DNA from: Clostridia bacterium
GTDB lineage: Bacteria > Bacillota > Clostridia > Oscillospirales > Acutalibacteraceae
Assembly: GCA_017626295.1 (NCBI GenBank)
Contig: JAGAJB010000012.1
Span: forward strand, 105,782-169,781
DNA: 64,000 nt
Reading direction: 5' to 3'
In this document: positions 61,884 through 64,000 of the stretch, in pieces
Layout of the letters: each line of letters begins with the position of its first letter
How positions within the stretch are numbered: the first letter of the stretch is position 1
Program-made: the position numbers and the translations under genes
Notes under the pieces: generated by a model
Told to the model about the DNA's origin: nothing
The model's input: only the letters and a program-made list of their open reading frames with translations
The model's database searches: none

Positions 61884-62984
61884 TTAATAAAACGCCTGTC
61901 TGTCTTCTGAAAGTATTATGTTACTTTCACCGTAAATTGCAGTCTGCAAAGTCTGAGCAGCGAGGGGGTAATCGACCTCCCAATACCAGACATCGCCGGA
62001 GTGTGCTTTACGGGAAGCCTCGTCGGGCATAACAATTTGTTGAACCGAGAATTTTGTCCAACCGCCTATAATTGCCTTTGTACCTAAAGCCACAAGTTCT
62101 GCTTCGTTATAGCTTGTTTCAAGGTACGGCATAAATGTTTTTATATACTCGGGAACTTCCGATGCCTGAATTGTAGTGGCTTTTTGAAGAAGCGCTATAA
62201 GCACTTCGCGCTGATTCTGGGTGCGCTGAACGTCACCATCGTTATATATTTTACGGCTTCGGCAGAAAACAAGCGCCTGGTCGCCGTTAAGATTAACCGA
62301 CGAGCCCGCTTGTAAATTCCAATCATAAGAAGCATTAAAACGCTCCGCTTCGTATTCGCTGAGGTTTACGTTAACACCGCCCAATTTATCAATAACCGCT
62401 TTAAAGAGAGCGAAGTTAATCATAGCGTAGCCGTCAATTCTTATTTTGAAGTGACTTTCAATAGTATTAATAAGGTTTTCAACACCGTAAAACGGGAACG
62501 CAGAGTTGATTTTATTAAAACTGCCTACTCCGTCGGGTGATTCAAGGTAAGCATAACTGTCACGCATTATTGACGTAAACGTAATTGTGCCGAGTTTTTT
62601 ATTAACCGAAGCAATTATCATTGAGTCGGTAAGACCCGAAATTGTATTTTTGTTTCGGGTATCAACACCAACACAAAGCACATTTATAACATCTTCACTG
62701 TACATCACATCTCCGCCGTTGGTAGCCCATTCTTTAATAGCGGCTTTAAGTTCTGTGGCATTACCCTCAAAAATCCGGTCAAATTCGGGGTCATCCTGCA
62801 AAGATAATGCAACCGTTTCATCATCAAAGTCATAAGTTAAAGTATCTTCAACCTCGGGCGGAGCATTTTTAATACTCTGCCAGTAAGAAAAACCAACTGC
62901 AAATAACCCGATGCAAAGCACAAGAATAATGCAAACTATTGTTAAAAATATCTTTTTACCTTTTTTCTTTTTGTTCTTTGACAT
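61884..62984 (-). CDS. LytR-CpsA-Psr (LCP) family ligase
   Basis: 366 residues, membrane anchor at about 10-32 after a Lys-rich cytoplasmic tail. The extracellular LCP domain has VLCVGVDTRN, FTSIMRDSYAYL and FCRSRKIYNDGDVQRTQNQREVL, with the Asp/Arg residues that bind polyprenyl pyrophosphate. It attaches teichoic acid or capsule-type polymers to peptidoglycan. The ATG at 62984 follows AAGGTG at proper spacing; the two upstream starts overlap it. Confidence 0.93.
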   Translation of the reverse strand: MSKNKKKKGKKIFLTIVCIILVLCIGLFAVGFSYWQSIKNAPPEVEDTLTYDFDDETVALSLQDDPEFDRIFEGNATELKAAIKEWATNGGDVMYSEDVINVLCVGVDTRNKNTISGLTDSMIIASVNKKLGTITFTSIMRDSYAYLESPDGVGSFNKINSAFPFYGVENLINTIESHFKIRIDGYAMINFALFKAVIDKLGGVNVNLSEYEAERFNASYDWNLQAGSSVNLNGDQALVFCRSRKIYNDGDVQRTQNQREVLIALLQKATTIQASEVPEYIKTFMPYLETSYNEAELVALGTKAIIGGWTKFSVQQIVMPDEASRKAHSGDVWYWEVDYPLAAQTLQTAIYGESNIILSEDRQAFY

Positions 62985-63068
62985 AACCATCACCTTAAAA
63001 AGTTAGTAGAATAATTATAATACAATTTTTAATATATTACAATAGTTTTATGTAGTCGAGGCCCTGGA

Positions 63069-63090
63069 ACAACTCCTAACTCCTCATTCC
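63069..63090. repeat. heptanucleotide array at a gene end
   Basis: Units actccta and actcctc; the stop codon of the ATPase gene at 63076 lies inside. Confidence 0.65.
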
Positions 63091-63774
63091 GTTAAGTGCC
63101 GTCATAACCGCCTCTTCCGACATATCGCAGGACATTTCATAAATTGGAATTTCTGAAAGAATTTTATTAAGCGTGTCAAGCATATTTTTCATAAGTTCCT
63201 TGTCATAAGGGCGCACGGTCTGGTCCATAAAGGGTTTCAGCGCCTTTATGCCGGGAATTCTTTTAATTTTATTTTCACCGCGTGATAAGAAAGTAATACC
63301 CGCAATGGGAACACCCTCGTTAACACTTTCATTGGTTTTTCCACTCCAGGGCGTACCGTATGCATAAAACACACCGTCAACCAGTCTGATAGCGGGTTTA
63401 TCGTCATTGATAATACGCGCACCGGGTAAATATTTTAACCATAAATGCGTGTGGGTGGATTTACCTGTTCCCGAACGGGCAGAAAAGAGGTATGCCTTGC
63501 CCTCATATTCAACGCATGATGCGTGTAACATAACACCGTCGAATTTGGCGAGTTTCTCGTAAAAATGCGCACCACTCCACAGATATTCTGTTTCACCGAG
63601 TGTAAGAGCCGGTGCTTCCTTTTGCCTGTCAATATAATATTGTTCCGTTACTTCAAAAACAATATCAGCCTCTTCGTCACCGTCATACTTGTACGGCTCA
63701 ATACGAGACATAAGCAATTCGTGGTTAATATTCAGTTCCACAATTAAATCAGCAGTTTTTATTTTCAAGGTCAT
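63076..63774 (-). CDS. HPr kinase/PEPCK-like P-loop protein
   Basis: 232 residues. LFSARSGTGKSTHTHLW near 95-111 is the P-loop and ARIINDDKPAIR the following acidic segment; YGTPWSGKT continues the HprK/phosphoenolpyruvate-carboxykinase-like core. Such small proteins often accompany peptide-modification or envelope genes, but the upstream neighbours lie outside the window. Start ambiguous: the ATG at 63774 is one base after AAGGAG, while a TTG two codons on is well spaced. Its last residues come from a heptanucleotide repeat. Confidence 0.75.
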   Translation of the reverse strand: MTLKIKTADLIVELNINHELLMSRIEPYKYDGDEEADIVFEVTEQYYIDRQKEAPALTLGETEYLWSGAHFYEKLAKFDGVMLHASCVEYEGKAYLFSARSGTGKSTHTHLWLKYLPGARIINDDKPAIRLVDGVFYAYGTPWSGKTNESVNEGVPIAGITFLSRGENKIKRIPGIKALKPFMDQTVRPYDKELMKNMLDTLNKILSEIPIYEMSCDMSEEAVMTALNGMRS

Positions 63775-63805
63775 TCTCCTTATCTTTACAACAATACCTT
63801 TAACG

Positions 63806-63906
63806 CGAAGCCTATCATCCCTGTTTCGATTTTGTCGAAATAGGGAGGGGGACCGCGTCAGCGGTGGTGGGTAGTTCTCTTGCGGTTAGTCTTCAGTAAA
63901 TTAAAC
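63806..63906 (+). repeat. 101-bp tandem structured repeat, copy 1
   Basis: CGAAGCCTATCAT, hairpin CCCTGTTTCGA-TTTTG-TCGAAATAGGG, GAGGGGGACCGCG, AGCGGTGGTGGGTAG and TCTTGCGGTTAGTC. The next copy follows without a gap. Confidence 0.9.
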
Positions 63907-64000
63907 CGAAGCCTATCATCCCTGTTTCGACTTTGTCGAAATAGGGAGGGGGACCGCGCTAGCGGTGGTGGGTAGTTCTCTTGCGGTTAGTCTTCAGTAA
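63907..64000 (+). repeat. 101-bp tandem structured repeat, copy 2 (cut by the window end)
   Basis: Matches copy 1 except for a loop base, the two bases before AGCGGTGG and a few edge bases. More copies may follow beyond the window. Confidence 0.9.

Noticed and set aside
63806..64000. CRISPR-like repeat
   Set aside because: Copies are directly adjacent, about 101 bp, with no unique spacers and no cas genes.

Overview
The window looks like chromosomal DNA of an uncultured anaerobic, spore-forming Clostridia bacterium, probably from an animal gut (Oscillospirales/Christensenellales-like). The reasons are low-to-moderate GC with strong AGGAGG-type ribosome sites, an alpha/beta small acid-soluble spore protein, RNase Y with YmdB, MgtE, a PerR/reverse-rubrerythrin/rubredoxin set, a dockerin-bearing protein, and several glycosidases aimed at host-type glycans. 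I saw no CRISPR array, prophage, transposase or rRNA operon.

Layout. 1-670: tRNA-Ala(GGC) and the remnant of a second tRNA. 667-6791: a secreted alpha/beta hydrolase, an mgtE-phosphoesterase-GDPD operon with a long leader that encodes a 30-residue ORF, and a secreted Cys/His protein. 6999-21228: a carbohydrate region with two TIM-barrel epimerases, a Gfo/Idh/MocA dehydrogenase, a purple-acid-phosphatase-like enzyme, two unrelated GH38 alpha-mannosidases, a GPH-type sugar symporter and a HAD phosphatase; a divergent pair of tiny genes sits inside it. 21362-29902: housekeeping genes nth, a peptide-binding lipoprotein, vanZ-like, a stand-alone GlmU acyltransferase domain, pth, mfd, a TSCPD protein and an MTA/SAH-nucleosidase-like protein. 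29946-36372: repeat-rich DNA around metA and metY (the O-acetylhomoserine route to homocysteine), a dockerin-CAP protein, a phosphoesterase and an M29 aminopeptidase. 36507-47339: DUF2752, a spore protein, an Eis-like acetyltransferase, aspartokinase, HIT, and comEC-holA-rnmV-rlmD-like genes, then an acyltransferase and a Nim-like flavoprotein. 47386-54086: a large membrane protein of unknown role and the rny-ymdB-substrate-binding protein run. 54198-64000: a cation antiporter behind a riboswitch-like leader, an oxidative-stress run read from a PerR-type promoter (perR, rubrerythrin, rubredoxin, flavin reductase, aroK), a cysteine-cluster protein, DUF1540, a GH110-like beta-helix glycosidase, another Gfo/Idh/MocA enzyme, an LCP ligase, an HPr-kinase-like ATPase and a tandem structured repeat at the edge.

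The most interesting non-coding signals are: a cation-antiporter leader whose aptamer-like pairing excludes a terminator; the short ORF upstream of mgtE; arrays of degenerate 7-bp repeats abutting gene ends, like cyanobacterial STRR elements; and a family of roughly 100-bp repeats with a hairpin whose sequence changes while pairing is kept. Family assignments come from recognising motifs by eye; no search was run.
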